From NCBI GenBank assembly GCA_037176725.1, contig JAZBRS010000029.1, positions 124,405,001 to 124,469,000 of the forward strand: a DNA stretch of 64,000 nucleotides. The letters run 5' to 3'. Made by a program: the position numbers and the translations under genes. The stretch is from Posidonia oceanica. Lineage: Eukaryota; Streptophyta; Magnoliopsida; Alismatales; Posidoniaceae. The notes beneath the pieces were generated by a model, which saw only the letters and a list, made by a program, of their open reading frames with translations, did no database searches and was not told the DNA's origin. Below are positions 31,435 to 43,029 of this stretch, piece by piece (within the stretch, counting starts at the first letter, position 1; the number at the start of each line of letters is the position of its first letter).

Positions 31435-32187
31435 GGTGGCACTCAAGAAAGGGTGATGGTCTGTATGGTCGGTGGTAAGATGAGAATGGGCGTCATGCCA
31501 AATTCTCTCTACGGCCTACACCTACTCTTTTGATTTCCTTTTTCTTTTTCTCCCTCGTAGGCGTGCAGGCTCACTCTATCCCTGACTTGGAGGTAATGGG
31601 TGCCTGGTCTAGTGTTTGGGAGTTATCACTGCTAAGAGGGGTGGCTAGTCCCTAGGGGAATGTGGACTTCCTAGGCATGGGCTTCGACTCCTCTCCAAGA
31701 TTGTTGAGGGAATAGGGCTACTCTGCTCGCCTCTAACTCTAGGGCTAGCTTCTATCTTCGCCTTCTATCTCCTTGATTCTTTTGTGCCCCTGTAGGCGGA
31801 TTTTCCTTTCATTTAGGCTCACACCCTCGCTCTCGCCCTAGCATTTTGTCTTCCTCTCGAGGTGTAGGTCCTAGGAGGTTTGAACGTTTCGTCCGTTCTC
31901 ACATTGGAGGTGACTCCCTTACGGGCTAAGACATCTAGGTAGGATCAGATGAAGCGAGGTTGGACTCTTTCTCGAGCAGGCAAGCTCTTCCGATTTTCCT
32001 CATCGGACAAATGATTGCAATGCATGATGATGGTGTTGAATGCCATGCACTGATGCTGTTTATGATTGGCAGGATTGTATGCAAAGCAAATGAGAAAATA
32101 AAGATTCAAATGCATGATTGCGGGGTGGCAGTAGATACATGATGTGCAGGGGAAGAGAACTCTACAAGGCAAGGATACAACTCCAGA
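31435..32187 (-). other. 3' non-coding tail downstream of pol, element B
   Basis: On the minus strand it follows the integrase stop. It is clearly related, in inverted orientation, to 39045-40000 downstream of the plus-strand pol end. Shared phrases are TATCCTTGCCTTG, GTCCGATGA, CCTAGATGTC and TAGGACCTA. No coding sequence is seen. Confidence 0.65.
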
Positions 32188-33288
32188 TCACTGGTAGTAT
32201 TTCTTGAGATAGCAGGAGTTGACTGGCTTGGACTGCTCGATTTGATCCATGCTCTCGAGGATTGCTGCACCACCGGAGAATATCCACTTGATGATGTAAG
32301 GACCACGCCAATTGGACCGGAATTTGCCTCGACCGTCAGAAAGGTGGATAGCTCGCAGGACTAAGTCACCGGACACGAAGCTTCTGGATCTGACCTTCTT
32401 CTGATAGGATTTGGCCATCCTTCTCTGATAGCATTGAGCGTGGTGCATTGCCCGCAGTCTACGCTCGTCAATCAGGTTTAACTGGGTGCAGCGGTCTTTG
32501 ACCCATTCTGCTTCTTCCAGTTCAGCCTCTCTCAGGATCTGTAATGACGGGATCTCAACTTCGATAGGTAAAACTGCCTCCATGCCGTAGACCAACGAAT
32601 ACAGAGTTGCTCTTGTCGAGGTCCGGATTGATGTTCTGTAGGACCATAGTGCATATGGGAGCTTGTCATGCCAGTCCTTGTGAGTTTCTGCCATTTTCTT
32701 GAGGATCTTTATCAAGTTTTTGTTGGCTGACTCAACTACGTCATTCATCTGTGGTCGGTAAGGCGAGGACCTGTGGTGTTTGATCTTGAAGTTGTGCAGG
32801 TATTCCTCGATTCTCTTGGCTGTGAAGTTCGTGCCATTGTTAGAGATGAGCACGTACGGGACCCCGTATCGGGCAATGATGTTGTTCCTAATGAACTTCT
32901 CAGTTGCTGCGGCCGTGACTGTCTTGTATGAGGCCACTTCCACTCATTTGGTGAAGTAGTTGATCGCCACAAGGATAAAGTGATGACCGTTGGAGGCTGC
33001 TGGATGTACTGCTCCAATGACGTCGATTCCCCATGTGGAGAAGGGCCAAGGTGACGCCATGCTGTGGAGTTGTTGCAGCGGCGAGTGGATGAAGTTTCCA
33101 TGAATCTGGTAGCTGTGGCATCTGCACACGAACTCGCAACAATCTGCCTCTATGGTGGACCAGAAGTAGCCTTGCAGCGTGATCTTCTTGGCTAGTAGTA
33201 CGCCGTTCATGTGTAGGCCGCATGTCCCTGCATGGACGTAAAGCATCAGTGTGTCAGCCTCTCTTTTGTTTACGCAGCGTAGGAGCAT
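32188..33288 (-). pseudogene. pol: pol integrase domain of element B, decayed
   Basis: An integrase of Ty3/gypsy Tat type. It has a zinc-binding HHCC region (HAGTCGLH ... CCEFVCRC), then the catalytic core with GIDVIG (first Asp), ISNNGTNF (second acidic position) and NDVVESANK (Glu). The C-terminal part ends VNSCYLKKYYQ, with no chromodomain, as in Tat. The second catalytic Asp of the usual S-D-N-G motif is Asn here (GAC to AAC), so the protein would be inactive. A TGA interrupts it at 32941-32943, at a position normally Trp. The frame differs by two from the upstream pol frame, so there is at least one frameshift between 33480 and 33288. Confidence 0.9.
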
Positions 33289-33479
33289 CTAGTTGTAGGA
33301 CCTTCTATAGTGGTGTCCTGCTCCTATGACATATTTGGACGCTAGGCGTGCCATAGTCTTTCTGTCTGCCGCTGAGGTGCCAGATGGGAGGCTGCCAGAC
33401 TCTACGAAGACCTTGATGTCATGGTACCATGTGATTCTTCTGCTGTATCTGCTTCCTCGATACTCATGTAGTGTGCAGG

Positions 33480-33905
33480 CTATTCTACACGAGTGACTGA
33501 TACGTCCACTGCATGGTCCTCAGGTATAGAGAGCCAGGATGCTAAGGTTGCCAAAGCGTCTGCATAGGCATTCTTGTCTCTGTTCATGAAAGTGAAGCAA
33601 GTCTCTTCAAAATGCTTAATGAGCTCCAGCAGGTATTCATGGTAAGGCACTAGTTTGGGGTCCTTGCTCTTCCACTCACCATTGACTTGGGAAACGACCA
33701 GCATTGCATCGCCGTGCACATGCAGCTTTCGCACACCATGCTCGAGTGCGACTTGCAGTCCCAAGATACAGGCTTCGTATTCCGCTTCGTTGTTGGTGCA
33801 GGAGAAGGTCATCTTCCTCGCAAAAGGGATCAGCTCTCCCTGTGGTGTTGCCAGGACTACTCCGATGCCTCTACCTCTTCTATTGATGGCGCCATCGAAA
33901 TACAT
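33480..33905 (-). pseudogene. pol: Second, archaeal-type RNase H domain of element B pol
   Basis: Starts MYFDGAINRRGRGIG, then NNEAEYEACILGLQ, HGDAMLVVSQVNG and DALATLASW, giving the D-E-D-D order of a type I RNase H. It follows the native Ty3 RNase H (33906-34652) and precedes integrase. Two RNase H domains in this order identify the Tat lineage among plant Ty3/gypsy elements. It is closed by TAG at 33480-33482, with another TAG just upstream at 33936. Confidence 0.88.
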
Positions 33906-34652
33906 ATGCCACTGTAGTTCGTCCTCGGGATCCTTCTACTCGGAATCCTCCATGGCGAACAAGATGTCCTCATCAGGGAACTGCGTCTGTAGAGGCTGAT
34001 AAACAGGCAAAGGTAGGTCAGCCAGATGATCTGCTATAGCCTGCGCCTTCATCGACTTCTAGGTAACAAAGGTGATGTCATACTGGGACAATAGCACTTG
34101 CCACTTGATGCATCAGCCTACTATTGCAGGCTTTTGAAACAGATATTTCATCGGATCATGCCGACACAGAAGTAGAATAGGATAGGCCATCGTGTAGTGC
34201 CTCAGTTTTTGTGCAGCCCAGACAAGGGAAAGGCAAGCTTTCTCGATCATGGTGTACTTGGCTTCGCAGTCATTGAAATTCTTGCTCAGATAATAGATGG
34301 CGCGCTCTTTGCGACCTGATTCATCATGCTGGCCTAGGACTGCGCCTACAGAGTGTTGCGTGGTTGAGAGGTACAGCAGCAGTGGTCTCCTCGGTGTGGG
34401 AGGGACCAGGACAGGAGGTTTTATCAGCAGCTGTTTGATCTTGTCGAATGCGGCCTGGCATTCGTCGCTCCAGCTGATCTGTGCATTCTTCCTCAGGAGC
34501 TTGAAGATCGGCTTACAGATAGGAGTGAGCTGTGCAATGAATCAACTGATGTATTGCAGTCATCGCAACAGGCCTCGAACCTCCTTTTCAGTAGTAGGGG
34601 ATGGCATTTCTACGATAGCTCGGGCTTTATCGGGATCCACCTCAATTCTCTT
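33906..34652 (-). pseudogene. pol: pol thumb/connection and native RNase H region, element B
   Basis: Same frame as the RT upstream. It includes the RT C-terminal segment (KRIEVDPDKARAIVEMPSPT), then RNase H-like LLLYLSTTQHSVGAVL and YYLSKNFNDCEAKYTMIEKA. Stops are TGA at 34560 and 34542 (where relatives have Arg), TGA at 34113 and TAG at 34060. These fit loss of methylated C at CGA and CAG codons. Confidence 0.82.
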
Positions 34653-36215
34653 CTAGCTGACAATATAGCCTAGGAGCTTTCCGGATGATACGCCGAAGAC
34701 GCATTTGTTGGGATTTAGCCTGAGCTTGTAGTGCCTGAGACGGTCGAATAGCTTCTTCAGGCAGGCGAGATGATCTTCGGACTCCCGGGACTTAGCAATC
34801 ATGTCATCCACATAGACCTCCACTTCTTGGTGCATCAGGTTGTGGAACAGAGCAGTCATGGCCCTCTGATAAGTTGCCCCAACATTCTTCAGCCCGAAAG
34901 GCATTACTCTGTAGCAGAAGAGTCCCCAGGGGGTGATGAAGGATGTCTTTTCCATATCCTCTTCTGCCATTCTGATCTGGTTATAGCCTGAAAAGCCATC
35001 CATGAAGGATAGCATCTTGTGGCCTGTTGTGTTGTCAACCAGGACATCTATGTGTGGCAAAGGGAAATCATCCTTGGGACTAGCCTTGTTCAGATCCTTG
35101 TAGTCGATGCACATGCGGACCCGGCTGTCTTTTTTGGGCATTGGCATAACATTTGCAAGCCATTCCGGATATAGGACGACTTTAAGAAAGCTGACATTGT
35201 GCTGTTTCATGATTTCTTCTTTTATCATCAGCAGCCATTGAGGTCGCCATCTTCTGAGCTTTTGCTTGACTGGCTTCGCATCTGGATCCAGTGGTAGCGT
35301 GTGTACCACTATCTCGACATCTAGGCCGACCATGTCGTCATAGCTCCAAGTGAAGACATCTGCGTATTCCGTGAGGAACGTAATGAATTCTGCTCGAGCT
35401 TGGGGAGACAATTTGGCACTGATACGGACTTGCTTGATGTCCTCAGCGGCGCCGATGTTGATGAGCTCTGTCACCTCTTCAACATGTAGATTCGGGCCTT
35501 CCGGATCATCATCAAAGGGTCGAAACTCAGGTAAAGGTTCGTCATTCTCATCTATGCCTGCGTCGTCCTCTTCCTCATAAGCTATGAGTTTCGAGAGGAT
35601 CTCCTTCTCAAAGGTTGGATTTGTGACATCAAAGGAGCATATGTGTTCCGCATCCTAGCCCTGGTGGCGCTTCAGGATGGTCACGCTGACCCACGTGTTT
35701 CTGTATGCCCAGTGCATGGCTTCTGCCCTAGTGGCTTCTGGATCTGCTGATTGACCAGGTCCTTCTGCCTCTGTTATCACTACTGTTGCTGCTGTTACTG
35801 TATGCTCCTCTGCATTTTCTGATGTACTAGCAGGGAGTGCACTGGATTGGCGGTTGTCCCCTGGCACGTAGGTTGGACTGCTTCCGCCTACTGCGTTGCC
35901 TATACGAGACATGCACTGTATAAACCATTTAGACCCGCCTCCTGGCTGCGGAGTGATTAACTCAATTGGTCTAGTGGGTGGTGGAGTTGCCAACTCTTCC
36001 AGGACCATGATGGATGGATGGTCCTGTCGCTGAGGGGGATCTACGGGCTCGTGATCAGTAATCACTGCCTTTCCTTTCCTTATTGCATTCTGTTCAGTGG
36101 CGTCTTCTGCCAATGCCGCCAGCTGTTCCTGGAATAAAAGCTCCAGGTCTCTAAGCATGCTGTCTACTTGCGCCTCTATGATAGCTCCCTCTCCTTTCTG
36201 CATGATTGCTTGCAT
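34653..36215 (-). pseudogene. pol: pol reverse transcriptase and upstream spacer, element B, 5'-truncated
   Basis: One frame from about 36215 to 34653. The first 186 codons are an acidic spacer without a recognisable domain, ending at TAG 35655-35657. The RT follows with YPEWLANVMPMPKKDSRVRM, CIDYKDLNKA, LSFMDGFSGYNQI (catalytic Asp), VMPFGLKNVGATYQ and YVDDM (34803-34814). The frame is cut by TAG at 34653-34655. No gag or protease is found upstream: at about 36200-36240 the sequence changes to plus-oriented leader DNA of element C, so the 5' half of this element is missing. Confidence 0.92.
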
Positions 36216-36774
36216 GTGTTTGCTTTACTTGCTTGCATTGTTATCCATGGTTTGAGATCTTGCTTTGTGCCATATTTATATACCTGCTTTACACATGCTT
36301 ACCATGCCTATCATATGCCATGCCATGTTATACATGCCTTTTGGTTGTGTTGAGTGTTTTTCTCTTCACAAACCATGTCACAACACTAGCACATGCCATG
36401 CACATGCTTTTTGACATGATATTTGATGTTTACATGCCATAATTGAATGTTTTCTTCCCTTTTTGCAAATTAAGCCTAGGGATAATTAGAGACATGATTG
36501 CTTTCCCCCATGGTTTAATAAAATAAAATAAAATAAAAACAATAAAAAAAATATAATAAAAAAACAAAAAAAACAAAAAAAAATAAGAAAAATGAAATGA
36601 CAAATAAGAATGTACCCTAGTCATAACTAGAGCCAAACATTCACATTCATTCCCTTGGTTAATAAAAAATCAAGTAAAAGACATCAAGCATACTTACATG
36701 AATGATCATACTAGGGGCATGTCAGCTGCTCTTTGGTATCATTCCCTCGATGCTAGGGGCATCTTGTTTGTCCT
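36216..36774 (+). other. Leader-like DNA of element C
   Basis: No gene is seen. It resembles the leader of element A at about 10400-10930: TTTGCTTTACTTGCTTGC and ACATGCCATGCACATGC phrases, then AACTAGAGCCAAACATTC and TTGGTTAATAAAA. A poly-A/AAATAAAAT stretch lies at 36520-36600. The junction with the minus-oriented pol at about 36200-36240 is abrupt. Confidence 0.6.
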
Positions 36775-37790
36775 TAGGTATCTTGCCTTACGGTTTGTCT
36801 CTGGTTGCGTCCCGGATGGCAAATTCGCTATTTTGTCTTGCGTCTTTGTCTCTGGTTGCATCCTGGATGACAAATTCGCTATCTTGTCTTGCGTCTTTGT
36901 CTCCAGTTGCGTTCCAGATGACAAATTCGCTATCCTACCTTGTGTCTTTGTCTCCAGTTGTGTCTCGGATGACAAATTCGCTATTTTGCCTTGCATCTTT
37001 GTCTCCGGTTGCGTCCCGGATGACAAATTCACTATCTTGCCTTGTATCTTTGTCTCTTATTGCGTCTCGGATGACAAATTCGCTATCTTGCCTTGCGTCT
37101 TTGTCTTCGGTTGCGTTCTGGATGACAAATTCGCTATTTTGCCTTTCTTCTTTGTCTCTGGTTGCGTCCCGGATGACAAATTTGCTATTTTTGCCTTGCG
37201 TCTTTGTCTCTGGTTGTGTCTTGGATGGCAAATTCGCTATCTCGCCTTGCGTCTTTATCTCCGGTTGCATTTCGGATGACAAATTCGGTATCTTGCCTAG
37301 CATCTTTGTCTCCGGTTGCGTCTCGGATGACAAATTCACTATTTTGCCTTGCGTCTTTGTCTCCGGTTGCGTCCCGGATGACAAATTCGCTATTTTTGCC
37401 TTGCGTCTTTGTCTCCGGTTGCGTCCCGGATGGCAAATTCGCTATCTCACCTTACGTCTTTGTCTTCAGTTGCATCCCAGATGACAAATTTGCTATTTTG
37501 CCTTGCGTCTTTGTCTTCGGTTGCGTCTTGAATGACAATTTCACTATCTTGCCTTGCAGTTTGTCTCCGGTTGCATCCTGGATGACAAATTCGCTATTTT
37601 GCCTTGCATCTTTGTCTCCGGTTGCATCCTGGATGACAAATTCGCTATCCTATCCTGCGCTTTGTCTCCAGTTGCGTCCCAGATGACAAATTCGCTATCC
37701 TATCCTGCACTTTGTCTTCGATTGCGTCTCGGATGACAAATTCGCTATCCTACCTTGTAGTTTGTCTTCGGATGCGTCCCGGATGACAAA
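36775..37790 (+). repeat. 51-bp tandem array, about 20 copies
   Basis: The unit includes GTCTTTGTCTCCGGTTGCGT, then CCGGATGACAAATTCGCTAT and CTTGCCTTGC. The period is 51 bp (17 codons), which keeps several frames open on both strands (17-residue repeats such as DDKFAILPCVFVSGCVP). I regard it as non-coding satellite-like sequence inside element C, because neither strand shows a domain and the reading frame shifts between copies. Confidence 0.88.
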
Positions 37791-38290
37791 CTTGCCTTCC
37801 AGCTCCGCGTTTTGTCACCGATTGCGTCTCAGTGGACGAACTCACTATCCAGCTGCATGTTTTGTCACTGATTGCGTCTCGGTAGATGAACTCGCCATCC
37901 AAGTCCCCGTTTGTCACCGACTGCGTCTTGGTAGATGAACTCACTATTCAGCTCCGCGTTTTGTCATCGGTTGCGTCTCGGTAGACGTACTCACCATCCA
38001 GCTCCGCGTTTGTCACCGAATGCGTCTCAGTAGATGAACTCGCTATCCAGCTCTACGTTTTGTCACCGACTGCATCTTGGTAGACAAACTTGCTATCCAG
38101 CTCTGCGTTTTGTCATCGACTGCATCGTGGTAGATAAAATCGCTATCCTACTCTGCGTTTTGTCACCGACTGCATCTCGGTAGACAAACTCACCTTTCTA
38201 CTCCGTGTTTTGTCATCGACTGCATTTCGGTCAACAAATTCACTAATTTGCCCCACGTCCCTGTCACCGACAGCATCATGGTTGATAGGT
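37791..38290 (+). repeat. 50-bp tandem array related to the 51-bp array
   Basis: About ten copies of a unit with TTTTGTCACCGACTGCATCT, CGGTAGACAAACTC and GCTATCCAGCTC. The shared core (GTC-CCG-TTGCGTC, GACAAA, CTATC) shows descent from the neighbouring 51-bp unit, but the length has drifted to 50 bp and frames are no longer kept. Confidence 0.82.
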
Positions 38291-38324
38291 CTGCCCCCTG
38301 CTTTGCTCCAGTTTGCTTTCTATC

Positions 38325-38972
38325 TCTGGGATGGTAGCCCAAACTACACGGTTGACGCCCGTCAAACTGTCTAGCATCGGGCCGGTACCCCCAACTAGCT
38401 AGACGGCAAGCACGTTAGTCTTGTCTAGCGCCCTGCTCCTGGGCTGATAATCCCCAATCATCTGGTGATGAGTCCGTCAACTTATCATGTCCCTCCCTGC
38501 ATCTTACAGCATCACTTTGCATGTCATTACATCATTTACATCTTATTGTATGTCATAACATCTCATTGCACATCATTCCATTGCATTGCGTCGCATGGTA
38601 TTACTTTGCATCAACACTCGCATCACAGCATTTGCATCAAGCTGATATCTTATCTATCTGGCCGGCCGGCATTACATCGCATTTCACTGCATGGCATTTC
38701 ATTGCATCTTATTGCATGCCATCACACTCTGCATATGTCCCCAGTAGGACCAACATTGCATACTCTTTGGTACATAATCAGATCCCTTTGAGCTACATGG
38801 CTCAGATCGCCTGTGAGCTTCATGGTTCAGCGATCCTCATTCAGATCCCTTTGAGTTACATGGCTCAGATCGCTTGTGAGTTTTATGTCTCAGCGATCTT
38901 CTTTCTGATCCTTTGAGCTACATGGCTCAGATCACCTGTGAGCTTCATGACTCAGCGATCCTCTTTCTGATC
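38325..38972 (+). repeat. Hairpin repeats, GCAT-rich DNA and GAGCTACATGGCTCAG repeats
   Basis: 38325-38490 holds three variants of the internal hairpin family, including GATGAGT-CCGTCA-ACTTATC at 38467-38486 and TTGACGCCCGTCAA near 38352. 38490-38760 is rich in GCATC/TTGCAT. 38780-38972 has six alternating phrases GAGCTACATGGCTCAGATC and GAGCTTCATG-TCAGCGATC, relatives of the array at 50-51.5 kb. No gene. Confidence 0.75.
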
Positions 38973-39044
38973 CTTGAGGACATGGACCAGGTTGAGCAAT
39001 CAGAACCGGTCAATTCTTGCTACCTCAAGAAGTACTACCAATGA
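38973..39044 (+). pseudogene. pol: Last 23 codons of pol (integrase C-terminus), element C
   Basis: Encodes LEDMDQVEQSEPVNSCYLKK then YYQ and TGA at 39042-39044. This is nearly the same as the end of the minus-strand integrase (MDQIEQSKPVNSCYLKKYYQ). Everything upstream of this point in pol is missing and is replaced by tandem repeat DNA, so an internal deletion or template switch has joined the two. Confidence 0.85.
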
Positions 39045-40397
39045 CCTGAGGCATGTATCCTTGCCTTGCAGAGTTTTCTTCTTTTATGTTTTATTCCATG
39101 CATTCATTGCTTCACAGTCATGCATTTGAAAATTGCATCTGCATACATTCTTAGAGTTGCATACTCTCCTTTTTTTAGCATCCCTGCACTATGCAAAATC
39201 AACATGCATTTATAGCAGCATTAGTCAACAGCATTAGTCAAAAAAAAATCAATCAAAATCAATCATCTCTATTCATGATAATAAAAAAAAAAAAACAAAA
39301 AAATTTCAATCATTCTCATTCATGATAAAAAAGAAAAAATCATCCCCATTCATAATAATCATGTCCGATGACGAAAATCGGAATAGCTAGCCTGCTTTGG
39401 AAAGAGTTTGTTCCTCCTCAGTTGACACTATCTAGATGTCCTAGCAAGAGAGGGAGCCACCATCCAATAAAAAGATAGAGCGAAATGTCCAAACTCCTCA
39501 TAGGACCTATACCTCCAGAGGGAGAGAAAATGATAGGCCAAGAGTGAGAGTGAAAGCAAAAAAAGAAGGAAAAAAAAGAGAGAAAAGAAAAGAAAAAGAT
39601 CAAAGGAAAAATCAATCAAAAAAAAATCAATCAATGATAAGGCATAAAAAAAGAAAGGAAGACAGAAGTCGAAGACAGAAGTCAGCCCTAGAGATAGAGG
39701 TGAGCAGAATATCCCTATCCCTACGACTATCTTGGAGAGGAGTTGGAGCATACGCCTGAAAAGCCCACAAATCCTCCAGGGACTAGCTACCCCTGTCTTG
39801 CAGCAGCTCCCCAGCACCAAACCAGGCATTTTTACCTTCAAGCCAGGAATAGAGTAAACCTACAAACCTATAAGGGAGTAAAAAAAATGAAAATGAAAAA
39901 TAAAAGAGTAGGTGTAGGACCTAGAGAGTTTGGCATGGAGCTTTGTTTCTCACCACACCACCAGACACACCACCCTCTGAGACACCGTTCATTCCAGAGA
40001 GCCACCTACAGTCTAGGAGTCCAGGTAGAGTCTCGTGAGTTGAGGACTACTTTTTCCTATATAGCAGGCATTCCTAGCATTCCAAATGCTGAGGGCAACA
40101 TGCATCTACAAACAAAATTGCATAAATCATGCATAAAAAACAAAATTTGCATAAGTCATGCATCTACAACAAAAAGTTTGCATACATCATGCATCTATAA
40201 CAAAAGTTTGCATAAATCATGTATCTACAACAAAAGTTGCATAAATCATGCATCTTCAACAGAAATTGCATAAATCATGCATATTCAACACAAATAAATC
40301 AATCATGCGCCAAATCTTACATAAATCATGCATGCATCAATCACTTCTCTACTCTCCCTTTTGACTTTGCAAGGCATTGAACAGTTCTCGACCAGAG
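39045..40397 (+). other. 3' non-coding tail downstream of pol, element C
   Basis: No gene is seen. It is related in inverted orientation to 31435-32187. A-rich low-complexity sequence at 39240-39360 and 39540-39660 follows. A tandem array at about 40100-40335 repeats TTGCATAAATCATGCATCTA plus CAACAAAAG (about 36-40 bp, seven copies). Confidence 0.65.
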
Positions 40398-40402
40398 GCA
40401 GG
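40398..40402. repeat. Target-site duplication of solo LTR 2, left copy (GCAGG)
   Basis: GCAGG precedes the TG at 40403 and is repeated at 49351-49355. Confidence 0.88.
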
Positions 40403-41285
40403 TGTGATCGTTCCTGCGCTCGGCCACGACGGGTCTTGCACCGCTGCCATAGCTCGCGATGCGATCGTGTCGTGAAAGAGGGGAGAAGTTGCGGTCAGTG
40501 GTGAATTCGAGGTGAAAACTCGACTCGAAAACACCAGGAAATTGGCGAAAAATGCAAAGGAAAATAACTAAAGACAAGGAGTCGCCACCTAATCTATTAA
40601 AACGGGAAGACTAGGAAAACCGTATAAAAACATGCGAGAAAACTCAAGCAATGGGAAAACATGCCAATCCGGTCCAAATGTATATGACACAAAGTCAATG
40701 CGATCCAGAGAAAGGGTAAGGACTCCTGTTACGTGCAGGGAATGTGTTAGGCACCCTCGACACGCCTGAGGAATCGGTCTTTCTTGGCTTTTCCGCTCTT
40801 ATGTGGCAAATGTTGGCAAATTAATGCCGGTTCATATTCGCCCTAAGGCGGTATGCAAGATGCAATTGTAAACCATGCAAGCTTAGCAAACCATGCATAA
40901 AAACGATTGATTAAAATCAAAGCATCGTAAAAGTGTGATAAACAACAAAGGGAATAAAACATATATCACAAACATTGAAAGAAACGAGCGAAAGGCGATG
41001 ACAACGGCGGCTGAACGTGTTGTCTGGATTAGGGCATGAGTTGTCGGTCTGGCAGGCAACTGCACTTATCGCTGGTATGGCAAGCAACAGAGACACTGAT
41101 TCTGCTCCCCATACAGCAGCGATCATGGCCACGAAAGAAGTGCAAAAGCAATACAAAGTTGAAAACCAGAGCTTGAGAATCACAGGTTACATGCACAATA
41201 TTAAGATTAGTGTAAAATCAAATCAGGTAAACAAGGCGGCAAAGCGGCAAACGGGTGGCTCGCTCACTACTGGAAATGTAGGTCG

Positions 41286-41816
41286 GGTCGCTACTAAGAG
41301 TAGCAGCCAACCCAGTTGCCACAGTAAGTAGCACCGGGGCTGGTCGCCGCTGAACCAGGTGTCGTTGCCATGCGCAGTGCTCCCAAGCAGTGGCTTTCAT
41401 TGCCAGAAACAAGATAGATAAACAATGCAAAAATTAAAACCAATCACATAGAGTTGAAGCCAACACATTCAGGAATAAAAACATGCATTCAGATTGAAAA
41501 AGGGGCGAGTGGGTCACGAGATATGGGGGCCTTAAGTCGGCTGGAAGGCTGACTCGAGCTGCAGCCGAGTTGCCGATTGAGCCGGCGACAGACCTGCAAC
41601 TCCAGTAGCTCAAACAGTCGATTTCAAAGCCAAACCAAAGACCCAAATCAAAGCCAAATGGAAATTAAAATATACGAACATGCAGATCTAACATCCAGGG
41701 ACATAAGCATACAACAATCATGCAAAATGGGGCTCTGAGTCGGTCGGAGCAACGACTCAAAGTCCGACTAGCAGGCAAGGGCTGTTGCAGGCCAGTCACC
41801 GCTCACACTGGCGGCT
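41286..41816. repeat. 7-9-7 inverted repeats in solo LTR 2, first group
   Basis: Units at 41286-41308 (GGTCGCT / AGCAGCC), 41314-41336, 41342-41364, 41535-41557, 41568-41590 (AGTTGCC / GGCGACA) and 41794-41816 (AGTCACC / GGCGGCT). Every spacer is 9 nt. A second group lies beyond the hAT element at 49062-49140. Confidence 0.72.
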
Positions 41817-43029
41817 GGCCTGGCGGTCTGTTCACCATATTTCAACACCATAATTCACCGTCTGGGCGAAGCCTAAAGCGCTGGAGGGGATCGGGGAAGC
41901 ACGACGACGTTCCCATAAACCCAACCACACCCTCGGTGTGGAAAACGGTGGTCTGAGGATGTCCACCCACTTACTCGACTTTGCGCCGCCGGAGCTCGCC
42001 GAACTCCGGCCACAGAGGCGGTCGAAGGCTCGTAGTGCCGGCTGTGAGGCTTCGTGGTGTGGAGGAGAGTGCAAGGAGGCATTCGTGGGCTGAGGAGAGA
42101 GGCTCGAGCCTCTTTCTCGCCTCCACAGGCGGCTCACCGGCGTTGTCACGCGTCGTCGGCTGTTGGGTCGGCCGAGAGCTCAAACATGCAATTTAAAAAT
42201 ATAGGAAGAAAGGGGAGAGGTCTGGGAAGCTTTCCAGACCCTCAGACATGCAGTGTATAGAGGGTTTACCTCTGTGGCTCGGCCGGCACGACGGGTGTTG
42301 TCGGAGAGGGTCGCTAGAGTTGGAGAGGATGACTTCGGCAGAGCTTGGAGAGGGCTCTGAATCGCTCGAAATCACTCGAGAGGAGCTTGGGAAGGCTCTT
42401 GATCGCTCACTCGCTTGCTCTAGAGTGGATTGGGGAGTCGGGTGCGTGTGAATTCTCCGTGAGTGGTGGAAGCGATGTTGGCGATGATGGGTTTTGTTGG
42501 CAATTGGATGGTTTTGTTGGTTCGGTCGGCTCTAGGCGCGAGGAAGAAGGGCACAGTGAGGGGTGTGAGAGCGGGTATCGTGAGCCAAAGAAGTGGCGAG
42601 GGAGTGGGAGTTAATGCCGGCCGTAGGTGTGGATGCCGAGGTCGTCGAGGTAGGCGGCCGGTGAGGTTGGCGAGGGGTGGCCTATGAGAGCAGGGAAAAT
42701 GGGCGGAGGGCATACCGAGTAAGTGTTTCTTGTCATCTAGTGGGTGTAGCTAGTAAGTGCGGACGGGACGGGAGGTGAGAGACTGCCGGCAGTGGCCGCG
42801 CATAGAGGTGTAAATGGAGCGAATACGAAGAGAATCTGTCAATATCCGAATTCGAATTCGAAAATTTTCATCTATATCCGAATTCGTATCCGTATCCGAA
42901 CGAATGTTAAATTTAACATTCATATCCGAATTTATCGGATGCTTTCGAATTCGGATATTATCCGAATTCGACCAAGAAACCTAAATACGAATACATCCGT
43001 ATCCGAAACATCCGAAATATCCGAAATAC

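Noticed and set aside
36698..37686. Open frames of 150-260 codons on both strands
   Set aside because: Consequence of the 51-bp array. The same repeat is open in sense and antisense, with no domain.
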